A stretch of DNA of 64,000 nt from Jaltomata sinuosa (taxonomy: Eukaryota > Streptophyta > Magnoliopsida > Solanales > Solanaceae): NCBI GenBank assembly GCA_003996215.1, contig QJPP01005202.1, positions 1 through 64,000 of the forward strand, given 5' to 3'. The position numbers were made by a program, and so were the translations under genes. Below the pieces are notes generated by a model that did no database searches, was not told where the DNA came from, and saw only the letters and a program-made list of their open reading frames with translations. Below, piece by piece: positions 11,202-23,651 of the stretch (position 1 is its first letter; every line of letters starts with the position of its first letter).

Positions 11202-12243
11202 TAACGTCCAAAATAACTCTTTCAAGGAGGTGGCATAATTACCGAACAAAACAATAAGTAACCCAACACTCAGTCGGCGTCGAATCCACGAGGATTAGTA
11301 CAGAGACTAACACAAATTGTCAAGTTAATTCACAAGAGCAAGCGAAGTGTTCAAGCAAGTAAATAAAATGGGGGAATTGGTTTTGGGAACTAAAATTTGA
11401 ATGATAGAAAATAACGACGCAAACACGATTGTTTTTATCAATAAAGTATAAACCTAAATAATCAACACCCATTCCTATATTCAAACATCCATCATGCACA
11501 CACCCCTAGAATTAAATTTAGCTACTCATAATGAAGGAACAAGAGAACATACCAAGTTGCTTTTCAATAATTCCATTCATTCTTCAATAACTACCTTCGA
11601 ATTTCAAGCTCAAGTATCAAAAATGCTGTTTTTCAATACAAAGAAGAAGAAAACTTGTACTCTAAGGTATACTCTCCCTTTCTACTCAATTGGGAATTGA
11701 ACACTGATGTATATTACTTATACAAATTCTAAAAAAGGTCTTGGAAACTTCTCAATTATCCACAATAACCTGGACCATTTTTCCCTTTAGGCTAGTTGCG
11801 AGACCATATGCGATGGCACTGCTGTCGCCCATGCTGACTTGTGACACACAGGTGACATGTTTTCAAGGTAGTGAAAAGCTTTTGTATTGTGACCATAGTA
11901 GCGCGGGCACCTGCAATCACCCTGTGTGACTTGAGGCACCCAGGTGCCTGAAATGTTAGGCAGTACTTTAGCTTCCTTGTGTGCTAACACCTATGAAATA
12001 TAGGTTCAATCATGCGACGCGTATGTCAACTCACATATCATGGACAGATCTTTGTTCTTCCGGTCATTTCTTGACTTGGCTTCCACTTTTAGCTCATTTG
12101 GGTTCAAATCCTCTTCTATCTTCATTGATCAAGAGTGCCTATATATAAGACAATACAGGCATAAAATTCTTCTAAATCATATTAAATCAAGACAATAATT
12201 CATGAATAAAAGCTAAATAAGTTGGTAGATTACAAACCTATCA
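11202..12243 (-). repeat. 3' LTR of element B, with internal deletion
   Basis: This is a 1.04-kb LTR starting at 12243 (TGATAGGTTTGTAATCTACC) and ending at 11202 (GGACGTTA, a decayed GGATGTCA). Against its partner at 20664-22119 it lacks roughly 420 bases. The deletion is near 11440, just after GATTGTTTTTATCAA. Open frames at 11494-11700, 11741-11929 and 11787-11990 are not genes. Confidence 0.75.
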
Positions 12244-14329
12244 AACCCCCAAACTTGAACTGTTGTTTGTCCTGAAGCGAAGCACTCATAAGACAAAGGA
12301 TTGATTCTAAATCCCAAAGACACAAGGATTTTCACGAAAGACTATACCGACTCAAAGACTCAAGAAAATAATAAACAAAGGACTCAAAACAAAAGACTTA
12401 AACAAAGGCACTAATCTAATTTGGTATCACCACAAACTCAAGGCACATACATATTTCAAAACTCTTATCAAGGGACTTCAATTTTCATTTAAAATAAGGG
12501 GATTTGTCATTCAAGAAATGATCATTAAGCTTCTCAAGTCATTGGCATTGACCTTCAAGGTATTCCTCAAGATTCACAATACAACTTATCACATTCATTC
12601 TTCTCAATTGAAATCAGGACTTCATTATTCACTTCAAGGATGCAGTTCCACTAACCACAAGAGAGAATCCCACTCACAGTCATGTAATTCATAATATTGG
12701 GATTTTAAGAGAAGATAGAGACTCACACTCTATCAAATAAGTTGAAGTACACACACATCGAACCATAGGCTTTCCCTTTGTGTATTTTGCGATTAATGTA
12801 GGGTCGCAAAGCTAAGAATCACTAAGGACTTGTAGGCAACAATGTAGGCTAAGGTTAAGGTGAGGATTTTATTTGGCTCAAGTGACAAAACCTCCCTAAC
12901 GCTATTATAATCATTAAATTTCACCTCTCACACTTTTGAACATTAACTTTACCTTATTCCTACCTCTCATAGCCCAAGCTTTCCTACAGTTATTCATTCA
13001 AACACCTATTTGTTTAACTCATTTTGTAGCACCAATATCTTGTTCTCTTTCATTCATTTGTCTTATTGACTCTTTGAAGCAATTCACATTGTAAGCATAG
13101 GGTTCTACTTTGCTTTGAATCTAAACTCCTATTTTTCTCCACATTACATGTATACATCCCCAAACATAGGCTTTTGCCTACATCAACATTTTATTTTCAT
13201 TCGTATTCCCCCCAAACTAAGTCTTTTAGGCTATAGTTCAATTTCTAGAAATTGGGTAGGATGGGTGCCAAGACTGAGGATGCAAAAAGGGTTAAGGCGT
13301 TTAACATAAGGTGCCACGGAAAATTTAAAAGCTCAAAGGCGTTAACTAGGATCAATGTTAGGGGAAGGATATTTGGGTAAAGTAGCCATTCAAAAAGGGC
13401 CTAAGGTCATCTTCCAAGATAAGCAATATCTAGGATTTCCCCTTGAATCACATTTGGAGAAGGTTCTAGACAACATGCAGGCACAAGAACAAAGTAAACC
13501 TTACCGCACAAGGCATCACATCATAAGAAGTTCAAAATTAGTCTCAAAATCAATTGGGAAAAATGACTTTTGACAAGATATTTCTAATTCTCCATACTCA
13601 TTTGTGAATCGATCAAGCCAAATGGAGAATGTGTAAGTCATGACAAAAGAATTCCTTAGAAAAAATCATTTTCCCCTCTTTTCTCATTTTTTTTCAAATT
13701 CATTGCCAAGAAAATTTTTGGTGGGCCTATTCAAGATAAGAAAACAATGGACTCGATCTAAACACTAAAACTTGGTATTTTCTGTTAAGAAAGTCATCTT
13801 GCAATCTTCAAAGGTAAATGTCACCCGGTTCGATACCAAAATAAAGAAAATAAAAAAATTGCTCCATAGAAAAGAACTGTAGTATGAAGAAAACCTTCAA
13901 AGTTTATTTAAAACTTACTATTATTAATAAAGGCAATGATTGATTTATGCATTAATTAATCATTAGAGGACTAGGCATGGCGTAGGCACTAAGGCTGATT
14001 TGGAAGGCACGGGTAGTAAAATAATAAGCGTGTAGGACTAACCCAGCAACAATAGCATACTCACATCTAACAAAAAGATCAAGCACGACGAGGGCACAAG
14101 ATAGGGCAAACAAATCTCTCATCAACAAAGGCATACCCTACAAGGGCTCAACAAGGGACAAATAAAAATTACAGTCATAACCAATAAGGGCACCAATCAT
14201 AAAAATAATATCCCTCAACCCAAAACTTAAAATACTACATTATTCGCAATGCATAAAGGTAACATAAAAGGAATGGGTATGAGGTCTCCCTGTAGACTCT
14301 ATGGATGAGGATGACACATTTTTTAATGC
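12244..14329 (-). other. 3' untranslated region of element B with polypurine tract
   Basis: The minus-strand sequence next to the LTR is AGTTCAAGTTTGGGGGTT, a polypurine tract for plus-strand priming (12261-12244). The part from 12244 to about 12560 matches the tails of C and F. The remainder has no recognisable coding capacity. Small open frames here (13115-13309, 13355-13573, 13952-14134) show no family resemblance. Confidence 0.55.
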
Positions 14330-16040
14330 GTGTGATGCTTCTCTATTATATGATCTAGATACGAGGGAATGTAAGCATGGGATGGGTCAATGTTGAACTC
14401 AGCAATGGAAGGAATCGATGGGTCCTAAGCTACCTTAAGCAGTCCATATGGGTCAACAATTTCCCATCTATCTTGAAGTGTCATCAACTGGTGGAAATAT
14501 AGTGTAGGAGGACCCGAATTGTAGTCTATATGTTGATGCTCAATCTCCACTCTATGCAACTGAATATTCTGCTGAACATCCTCTGAGGGCCCTGGCTGTT
14601 GTGCGATATCTACATTAGTTTGCTCCAGCTCTTGAATTTCATCCTGTCCAACATATTCAGGCAGATCATCTCCCATACACCAATCATCCGAAGGACTCCT
14701 ATCTCTACGCGGTGATGCTAGGGGATGGTAAATTTAGGCCCAATTATGGAACACTCGATGTAGTTTGTCTTACTTCTTCCCTAAAGAACTAACATCCGCT
14801 TCCACCATATCAATCCAAGTATAAAATTTTCCCAAGCTACTTATTATCGGCTTTAAAGCTAATTTGATAGCATTTTATTTCATGGATGGAATATCTAGCT
14901 ATTTTACATAAATGATCATCATTTTTGCGAGCCATATAAGCAAGCTTGATAAGACCGCATGATGAAAAAGGCATTGGCAAAGGAGAAGGTCTAGGTTGTA
15001 GGGAAGCAATGTGGGCAGGTTCTGACACCCCAGGGATAGGAGCCAGATCCTCTAACTAAGCATGAGTCGTATTAAAGGGGGATCCAATACCTTTTGATGC
15101 ATGCAGATTTGTGTAAAACTTTCTCTGCTTGACAGATGGAGCATCTTTATCCCTTTTTGTAGACAAATCCATCACGCCATCCACTCGAGAGGTTTTTTCT
15201 AATGGATGGAACAAAGGACATTTTGCTTCGAGATAGAGTTTATTAGTAAGGATAGGGAAGGGCATAGAAGTGGAATTCTGCCTAGCCTTTCAATTGAATT
15301 GATCAACTATAATCTCCCCCTCATTGATATGAATACCAGTCATAATACAAGAGATGAGAATAGCTACTTCAATGGAAACATGGGTAGTATTCTTTGATGG
15401 AATGAGCATTGTGCACAAAAAATCTAACCACATCCGAGCCTCAAACTTTAGATCATGGTGAGAAATACTACTTTTGGATACCGCCCAAAGAGGTTGACCC
15501 TCAACAATAACACTGGCTACCCAAGCATATTGACCATCTTGTGAAGCTAAATGCCTGGAAAACTCTAGTTATGAATGCACTGGCACATCCCCAAAGATAG
15601 ATTTGATGGAAGCGGGGGTAATGACAACCTTGTTTCCATGCACTAGAACTGATGGCAAATATAACATCTTATCTACATGGCCTTTGTGATTCAAAATGTC
15701 TTCCCAAGCTCAATAGGATGCATAGAATTCTCTTACAAATTCAGGGAAATAAGGACCTGGAACCTTAGCAAATTGGTCCCACACCCATTTATAAAAATTC
15801 TTTCCTATACAAGGAAAGTCATACTCGAAGGAGTCTACATCAAACTAGGATTCTTCATTAATTTCTCGCTTTTTGTGAAAGTTGAGATAACAGACTTGCA
15901 TCCCCTTAAGGCTAAATAAGAGTTGTGTTTATGATGGTTCCTCATTTTGCACAAGCTCGAAAAGATTGCAAGATGTAGCATCTCCCATTGGGGCTTTTAC
16001 TTTAGCTTTGCGCTTGGATAAAAACATGTTCCAGCAAAAA
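14330..16040 (-). pseudogene. ORF2 of element B, plant-transposon-protein-like domain
   Basis: From about 16035 on the minus strand the frame reads FLSKRKAKVKAPMGD, then KNFYKWVWDQFAKVPGPYFP, EFVREFYASY and, further on, LVRGNKV. The VREFYA...VRGK pattern is what I know from the 'putative plant transposon protein' domain (Pfam PF20167) found in gypsy-associated ORFs. Several in-frame stops break it. The open pieces at 15056-15265, 14837-15028 and 14425-14676 carry the C-terminal part, the last one acidic and Gln-rich. It lies downstream of gag-pro, in the position of the env-like ORF of Athila elements. I saw no clear membrane segment. Its function is unknown. Confidence 0.6.
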
Positions 16041-17846
16041 AAGGTGAGCACCACAAAAACCAAACAAAAATCTTTATGTATATATATATATATTTTCAAT
16101 AATAAAAGAAGAAAATACTACAAGAAGTGAATGAAATAAAAGGAAATCAAATGCACAAATAAAATAATAGCACCAAGTTATTTTTTTGCATGTGCATTTC
16201 ACATGCGATTCACAAGTGACGACACATGGTTCACATAAGAATTTGTACATGCTAGGTAGTAAACATGTGCATAAGGCATTGTATATGCGATGGCACATAT
16301 TTTTTGCATGAGCTGACATGCGGCACGCATGTGTTATCAAACATGCTGGCAGTAACCTAGCAGTTCCACTTCCTCCTATGTTGCCACTTGCATTTCACAG
16401 GTGAAGACTGCGACATGCAGGTGTAACACTAGTGGAAAAAAGTGAGTATTCAACCCTCCGTCTGCACTTGCGTTGCATCTGCATTTTGCAAGGCAACACC
16501 TGTGGCACGTACGTGGTACACAGGTGTATTGTCATTTATCAAAAGTATCCATGCACATGCAAATACTTTTTGACAAATTTCTAAGTCTAAGAGGTACTCA
16601 GACTTCCTTGAGAAACTTCACAATCATTATAAAACCAATATCAATAAGAAACGTATGCACAATAATTTCCCTTATGAAGGACGTTACCCTATCTATAATC
16701 AGGAACATCAAGTTATATGATTAGCATGAAAAGTACATTCACACGCAATAATATTCACTCTTACTAAACCAAAGTGCTCACCGAAAAGTTCATAATCGAT
16801 TAAACTACACTCAAGCAGAATAAGTCACGATTTTATCCCATTATGATATGATTTCAATCAAACTTGTAGTAATGATGATTTTCCCTTAAGAACAAAATAA
16901 CCCAATCTATCATACGGCCAAACCATGCACTACAAATGAGTGGGTTACTTAGACTCCCCCCAAACATACAATATCAGGCTATAATTTACCACAAACAATA
17001 TGCATACTAAGAAAATCAAGATCTACCATGTTTTTCACAATCCATAACAACAATAAGATCCAGAATTGAATTTTAAAAATCAGATCACAACCAAAAATAA
17101 ACTATGGTAGATTACAAGTCACATGCTTCACTAATAATACTCCTAAACACATAAAAATAATGATTTAACATAGGGGAACATACCACAAGTGATGGAGTTA
17201 GGAGTGATAATTGAAGCTTTGGAGCCACAAGTGGTGAACTACAAATTTTCCTTTATCTAAAAAGGAGTGTAGCGATAGAGAAGAAAGGTTAGTGTGTGGA
17301 GAAGAGTTTAAAGATCTTAGGGAGATTTTGGAGAGAGATTGAAGGGTGTTAGATGTGTAATGGTGGAGAAAGATGAAGAAGTAGTAGTTTAAGGCATGGG
17401 AGAAGAAGAAAAGACGTGGGTCGCATCTGGTTCAGGTCAAGTCAATAGGTAGGTCAAATAATTTTAGAAACCATACTTGCGCCAGCAGTGTCACATGCAT
17501 TTCACATATGACCACTTGCATTTTGCATGTGGTTTCGCAGGTGATGTTTTTCATCTAATTTGGTACCAGTGCACTGGTTTGGACCTGTGATGGAACATGT
17601 GTGTCACAGGTCCTCCCATGCATTTTTCCCTTTGCTTTGCACATGCCTTTAACTTCTAATTTTTTCATTAGTTCACCGCCTTTGGGGGAGACTCCACCTA
17701 AGTGCCGCGAGTTGGCACCTATGACTTGCAGGTGGGGGCACTCATCCTCTATCAGAATTTTTCACACTTAGCCATTTTTTAAATCTCTATGCATTTCTAA
17801 ATCAAATGAAAAACAATAAAAAGGTAAAGTAAAGAAATCAAAACCA
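16041..17846 (-). other. Non-coding spacer of element B rich in CACAGGTG/CACTTGCA words
   Basis: Two clusters (about 16180-16560 and 17470-17740) repeat E-box-like CANNTG words such as CACAGGTG, CACTTGCATTTCACA and CATGCAGGTG. The space between is AT-rich, including a (TA)n run near 16079-16093. No ORF is supported. Element A1 carries a spacer at the same place with GATCGCG words instead. Confidence 0.5.
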
Positions 17847-17900
17847 CTTGGGTTTCCTTTCAAGAAGCGCTTAATCTTACGTCATGGCACGATGATAGTA
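17847..17900 (-). other. Post-protease junction motif of element B
   Basis: On the minus strand, CGTGCCATGACGTAAGATTA is followed by AGCGCTTCTTGAAAGGAAACC. Element F has GTGTCATGATATTTAATCAA and ACTTGGGAGGAAACCCAAG at 49143-49186, and A1 has GGGAGGCAACCC at 1342-1353. In each case it closes the gag-like ORF. In related elements I associate this motif with the end of the main polyprotein, so its place right after protease suggests that pol has been cut out. Confidence 0.5.
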
Positions 17901-18186
17901 CCTCAAGAATCAGTCATTTCCCTGGGTCATGCTAATACGATTGGAATAATCCCATCAAAATCTTTGAACTTACTTCCTCATGATCTTCTTCAACTCCTCC
18001 TTTTGCCAAACAATCAACATATTACAAGTAGGTAATGGGAGAGTGTAATTAGGACCCATGTAGAAATCCACCAAATTTGGTGGCTTAGGCATAATGAACT
18101 CTCCGGGATCCTTCTTCCCTCGACCATGATATATATAAAAGTTGATCATTTTCTGCCTCACCCTTAATCACTTCTTTGCAAGGACC

Positions 18187-18717
18187 CTAAACCAACTCAT
18201 TCTTTATGGCAATCAAAGAAACAAATCGGTATTCATCCGGTAGCTTCATAGGTTGACATATATTGAACGTGACTTTATTGTTCCCCACCTGAAATTTGAG
18301 TTCTCCTAACTCCACATCAACGAGTGCTTTTTTGGTGTCCAAATATAAGTACCACAAAATAATAGGAACCTCTAAGTCCACATAATAGTCTAACACCACA
18401 AAGTCCACTGGGAGTATAAAAGTGTCTACCTTTACCAATACATCAAAAAAGATATGTGCAATTCATTTTATCAAATAATAGGCCATTAGCAACATCATAT
18501 GTATTGGATTAGGATACCCCAAACCTAACTTTCTAAAAATCACAAAGGGCATCAAGTTGATGCTTGCCCCAAGGTCGCGTAAGGCCTTTTTGAACAAATA
18601 AATGCCAATAGTGCAAGGAATGATAAAAGTGCCTGAATCTTCTCTCTTGGGGGCCATATTGCTTGTCATTACTTCACTAAAACTGTGGGACACTTCCACC
18701 ATCCCCACATCAACCAC
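18187..18717 (-). pseudogene. Aspartic protease domain of element B
   Basis: Retroviral-type aspartic proteases cut the Gag-Pol polyprotein. The minus-strand frame 18717-18463 contains the active-site block DLGASINLMP (D-[ST]-G family, here D-L-G-A) preceded by GTFIIPCTIG. A second frame (18438-18187) continues with FILPVDFVVLDYYVDLEVPI and a GELKFQVGNNKVTFN block. The change of frame near 18450 indicates an indel or stop. A further open piece (18161-17970) lies between protease and the junction motif without RT similarity. The active-site Asp is retained. Confidence 0.75.
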
Positions 18718-20540
18718 TCTTTCTTTTTCAATAGCTCCTTCATGAATTTTGTTTAGCCCAGCAATTGCATTATATCGTCAACCAAGGGAATTTTCATAGA
18801 CATTTGTTGAATATGTCCATAAATTTTTTAAATTGATTATCTTCTTTTTTCTTGATCAACCTTTAAGGATACAGAAGAGGAAATCTAGGCAACTACCTAG
18901 GCTCACTCAGAGTTTGCTCCTCCATCTCCTCTTCTATATCAATTGCAAATTAAGGAGGCAATTAAATCTCTTCCCTCTCCTTATTAGGGATTTAATAAAT
19001 AATCATATTGGGTGAACTATGCTTTACCCTAATATCCAGATTTGTGTCACTTCTCTTTTCATTCTCAACCTCCTTTACTAGCTTCTCATTCTTTTCAAAA
19101 ACAAAATCTTTGGTTTGTTTGCTTACACCCTCAAGCATCCTTCTACTTTGCGTGACAATTGCCATCATATGGCCATCATTGTTTGGGTTTGCAAGAGTAT
19201 CACTAGGAAGGGTGTCGTTAAATTGGAGGTTCATTTAGGCTGATAGGTGGTTCACTTGAGCCTCCAAATGCTTGAACAATGCGTAATGAGAGCTCATGGT
19301 TTGGTAAAGGGTAGACACATCACTCTTTAAATCTTTAATCCCATCATCCGTGGACTCTAACCTTTTCAACACATGTGAAAACATGTCTTCAATCTTTGAA
19401 GCAGCATGATCTCTCACACTTGGTTGGAAGGTAGTAGAATTTTCCTTAGCAGGAGGCACATATGGATTACCACTTTGGTGATTATGTCGATCACCTTCTC
19501 ACTCATAATATCTCCAATGAACTTCACAATCCCTTTCACAATAACACTTACAATCCCTACAACCTTGATTCTCATCCCGAGGTTGCCAAATGCCTTGATT
19601 TTCACCTGGTACCCGGGGAAAGAACTGGCCAATAGATAACAAGATTACTCATCCATCAATGTGTAAACACCAACTTCTTTTTATGGCTTTTGTCCCCATA
19701 AGCTGCAATTACATTAACACTTTTAGTCCTGGCACCCATCATGTGTTTGGCTAATAATTCAATTTGAGTCATCATCTTAGCCATGGTTTTATCCTATTCT
19801 TTCTCTTTCCTTCACATATCATTCGTCATGATGGAGGAGGTGACACCCGATTTCACCTAGGCCTCTCTTGTTTGCCAAGTTCTATTTGTCTTCGTCATTC
19901 TATCCGAAAGAGCTGAAGCAAGATCTTATGTTTGATCCATGATAGATCCACCTATAATTTTGTTTATCACCAACTTATTCAATGAATCAAGTGCACGATA
20001 AAAGCTTTCTACTAGAACACCTTCTGATAGCCCATGGATTGGACATAGCAACAACTTTTTATTGAACCTTAACCATACCTCGTGAAAAGGTTCATGCAGC
20101 AATTGTCAGAAGTTTGTGATTTTGTCGCACAATTGCAATATCCTTGAAGGTATGAAGAACCGTTCTAATAAAGCTTTGACTAACTCATTCCATGATGTGA
20201 TGGATCCCTCAAGATGCTCTTCTTGCCATGTTGTTGTCTCTCATGTAAGGGAGAATGGAAATAGTTAAAGTCAGATTGACTCTTGACTAATGTTTTGGAT
20301 GTTAAATGGCTGGAAAATCTCTAAAAAGTTTCGAATGTGCCAATTAGTATCCTCACTTGCTAGTCCTCTATATGAGCCCTTGATTTGTATCAAGTGCAAC
20401 ATAGTTATTGTCACAAGGAAGAATACATCACCAATTATTAGTGGTAGTCGTATACCACCCATGGCACCATAAATAATCGATTCATCCTCTATGTCCATAA
20501 ATCCACCCACGCTACCTTGCTTGCTAGCACGGTTCATATG
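18718..20540 (-). pseudogene. gag of element B
   Basis: The N-terminal part (20537-20271) carries TMLHLIQIKGSYRGLASED, matching A2 gag at 4854-5054. Open pieces at 19459-19235 (an alpha-helical stretch with KIEDMFSHVLKRLESTDDG) and 19234-18992 (DTLANPNNDGHMMAIVTQSR, the gag-protease linker of this group) complete the order. Frames change several times and stops are present, so no full protein can be made. It starts about 100 bases after the primer site. Confidence 0.75.
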
Positions 20541-20639
20541 TCACATGTTCACAACACCAAAGATGAAAAAACATAAAAGAGAACAAGATGCTAAATTATA
20601 GTAAATCAATAGACAATATATGGTAAATCAAAGGATAAT

Positions 20640-20656
20640 CCCCGGCAATGGTGCCA
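20640..20656 (-). other. tRNA-Asp primer-binding site of element B
   Basis: Plus-strand CCCCGGCAATGGTGCCA differs at two of 17 bases from the tRNA-Asp 3' end (CCCCGGCAACGGCGCCA). It lies eight bases inside the LTR end at 20664. Confidence 0.75.
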
Positions 20657-20663
20657 TTTTTTA

Positions 20664-22119
20664 TGACATCAAAAACAACTCTCCCAAAGGAGGTGGAAAC
20701 AACCATAGAGCAAAACAATAAGTAACCCAACATGGAGACGGGGTTTAATCCATGGGGATTGATATAAAGATTAACCACATATTGTCAAGTTGATTCACAA
20801 GAGCAAGCAAAGTGTTCAAGCAAGTAAATAAAATTAGGGAATTGGTTTTGGGAACTAAAAATCAAATTGTAGCAAAATAACGATGCAAACACGATTGTTT
20901 TTATAAAGATTTAAAAGGTAGGGGTGTACTTCCGATGGGGTTATGCAATGGGATAGGGGTTGATTATTCAACCTAATTCTCAATTAAACTATGGGTATCC
21001 TTGGTTACAATCATTCTTAGTTGTCTTTCAACTCACTAAATATATATATAGTATGTCTCTTTCAAACACCATAGTTAAGCAATTAATCAACCAATTTGCT
21101 CAGGTGAGTTAAGTTATTTCTAGCCCCAACTCTTACGTGAAAATTTCTTAAATCAAGATATTTTAGCTTCAACTTATGGTAGAAATCCCAAATGCCCACT
21201 ATTGAATTCTTACCTTATTAATGAACTACTTCTTCAAGCAAGCACACAATGCTAAATTAATGGTTGCAACCATCAATTTTATAATGAAAACATAAAGGAT
21301 TCAGTAGACCCACACATAATAATTAATTATATTCCCAGATAATCAGCAACCATTCTCATATTAAAACACCCCTGACACCCCTAGAGTTTAATTTATCTAC
21401 TCATAATGAAGGAACAAGAGAATATACCAAGTTTGTTTTCAGTAATTACATTAATGCTTCTATAACTAGCTTCAAATTCTAAGTTCAAGTATAAAAAATG
21501 TTGTTTTTTAATACAAAGAAGAAGAAAACTTGTACTCTATGGTGTACTCTCCCTCTTTACTTAATTGGGAATTGAAAACTGATGTATATTCCTTGCACAA
21601 ATTCAAAAAGTGTTTTAGAAGCTACCCAATTACGCCACAACAAATTTGGCCCATTATTCCCTTTGAGCCACTTGCGAGACAATCTGCAATGGAACATGCA
21701 GTCACCTATGATGGCTTGTAGCACACAGGTGCCCTGTCATCACGGCAGTGAGAAGATTTTGTCTTCTGACCTCGTCTACCCGGGCACCTGCGATCGCTCT
21801 TGGTGACCTGCAGCTTGCAAGTTCCTATAATGTAAGGCAGTGCTTCCGCTTCCTTGTACATTGGCACCTTGAAAACGTAGGTGCTATCATACGATGCACA
21901 TGTCGACTCATATATCTCAGATAGATCTTTATTATTCCAGTCATCTCTTGAGTTGGCATCCACTTTTAGCTCATTTGGGTTCAAATCCTCTTCTTTATTC
22001 ATTGATCAAAAGTGCCTGCATATAAGATAATAAATGTATAAAATTCTTCCAAATCTTATCAAATCAAGACAATAATTCATGAATGTAAGCTAAATAAGTT
22101 TGTAGATTTCAACTTATCA
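20664..22119 (-). repeat. 5' LTR of element B
   Basis: This is a 1.46-kb LTR. The minus-strand start is TGATAAGTTGAAATCTACA at 22119 and the end is GATGTCA at 20664. It is homologous over its length to the A2 LTR and, apart from one deletion, to the 3' LTR at 11202-12243. Small open frames inside (21530-21806 plus, 21706-22002 minus) are not genes. Confidence 0.8.
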
Positions 22120-22455
22120 ATGTGCATTGGAACCTGCATGTCACAAGTTGGCACCTGGATTTTGCAAGTGCCAATTCAAGTGGAGCTTGGACTTTTCCTA
22201 ACAAGATAGGCACTTGTGTGCCACAAGTCCTCAAGGGAGATTGCAGGTACCCGTGCTGATAGATGCACAGGAAGAGAAATTCACGCTGCCCACGATACTT
22301 GGAAATTGTGTGCCACAAGTCATCAAGGGCGACGACAGGTGCCAGCACAGGTCGAATCACAAGTGACCTGAAGGGCAAAATAGTCCAGAAAATCTATTGC
22401 GTCATTTGGAAGCTTCCAAGACCCTTTTAAGGATTTGTGCAAGGAATTTACACTG
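22120..22455 (+). repeat. LTR C, second piece (middle part)
   Basis: It begins AATGTGCATTGGAACCTGCA and follows the reference LTR (inverse of about 6420 to 6140), including GTCACAAGTTGGCACCTGG and the AGGATTTGTGCAAGGAATTT block near its end. It continues the LTR exactly where the piece at 10989-11201 stopped. After about 22455 the sequence turns into mitochondrial-type DNA. The matching continuation of the LTR appears near 37240. Confidence 0.7.
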
Positions 22456-23651
22456 TCGCTTCCCTCTCCCCTTAACTTATTAAGAGGAAAATAGTCGTCG
22501 GCATTCTATAAGCGACTTGACCGAGTCTGCGAAGCTTTGCTTTTCTTGTAGTCGGCCCGTAATGCCTCCCTTCATTTTCTTGCCTCCTTTTAGCTCAGAA
22601 TGCCTAATGCCTATTATTTAGTGCTAGAAGCTAACCGTCATAAGCTCACTTTTCGGGTCTCGCTTCCAGCGCAGGAGGCCAAGCATTCTGCCAGACGTAC
22701 CGTCTTGGGAGCCCCGTTCGCCTTTGGTACTTCAGTAGATCTTCTAAAGTAAAAAGCGCTACTTCAGCCTTAACTACAACTACATTTTGCAAGCCCCGCC
22801 GATACCTACCTATAGAGTCAAATTCAAATAAAAAACAGTGACGGCGACTTTCTAGGTTTATGGATTCACTCAGCTAAACTCCATCAAACTCCTCAATCAA
22901 TATCAACAAGATGTCGTGATCGATTAGGTTTGGTTTACTTTGGTTTGAATATAAGCTAAAATAAGCGACGTTTATTCAAACAAAGGGAACCGAAGGTTTC
23001 CTTGTTTAGTAGAAAGTAGTTCTACTATTAAGATGTTTAATATTAATAAGAAATATTCACTGTTGTAGCTGTAGAACAGAATGTCGTTTGCCCTTACTTT
23101 GACTTTCTGAGAAGGACTTAAGTAGCTAAGTTTCCAAAGGTGAACACCCCCTGTCCTTTATAGTATAGTCGTAAAGGGCTTCTCAGAAAATTAAGGAAGA
23201 ATTCGAAAGGCTGACCACTATCTCATAGGCATTCTGGTGGTAAAACCGACGACTACACGGCTCTATACCAAGTCACGAGCGATAGCGAAGCCAAGCCCTC
23301 GTCTATAGGAGAAGGGACGAAAGCCCGATGAAGGCCTATGCTACAGTAAGAAAAAAAGTAGGTTGATGTTATGAAGTCACTTAGCCGAATACTATTCAAA
23401 GGGAAAGGCGTCGGTACGGAGTCACGTCACCTGTGGATATAGACTAGGCTATAAGGAACAAAGTCTTAAACTATGGACCGAGACTACACTAAGGAACAAG
23501 GAAGCTTGACTGAGAAAAGAAGTCAAGGAACGAAGCAGTTTCTCTAATAGCCCCGTTGAATAGGCGGGCGAAGGCTTTTTGAAAAAGTGTTTTTTGTCTT
23601 GTAAATGCATTTTTTTCTATTTAGAGAGAGGGGGCTTCAAGTTCTTAGGAA
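22456..23651 (+). other. Mitochondrial spacer and probable rpl2 intron body
   Basis: No ORF is supported. The right part should be the body of the group II intron whose domain V begins at 23652. I could not place the intron 5' end or rpl2 exon 1, so the intron is probably 5'-truncated by the insertion boundary. Confidence 0.4.

Larger units (their letters stand above)
11202..22119 (-). mobile_element. Element B: near-complete Athila/Tat-like LTR retrotransposon lacking pol
   Basis: The order on the minus strand is 5' LTR (22119-20664), tRNA-Asp primer site (20656-20640), gag (about 20540-18720), aspartic protease (18717-18187), a junction motif near 17860, a non-coding word-rich spacer, ORF2 with a plant-transposon-protein-like domain (16040-14330), a long 3' leader, a polypurine tract (12260-12244) and the 3' LTR (12243-11202). 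No reverse transcriptase, RNase H or integrase was found between protease and 3' LTR. The element is inserted in LTR C. I could not see a clear matching 5-bp target duplication (ACTAA left, ATGTG right). Confidence 0.75.

Noticed and set aside
18992..19639. Plus-strand ORFs opposite gag of element B
   Set aside because: They are reverse-strand shadows of the gag and linker frames, which are the ones with family blocks.
11197..22124. Target-site duplication of element B
   Set aside because: The five bases on each side (ACTAA and ATGTG) do not match, so I do not claim a duplication although the insertion itself is clear.
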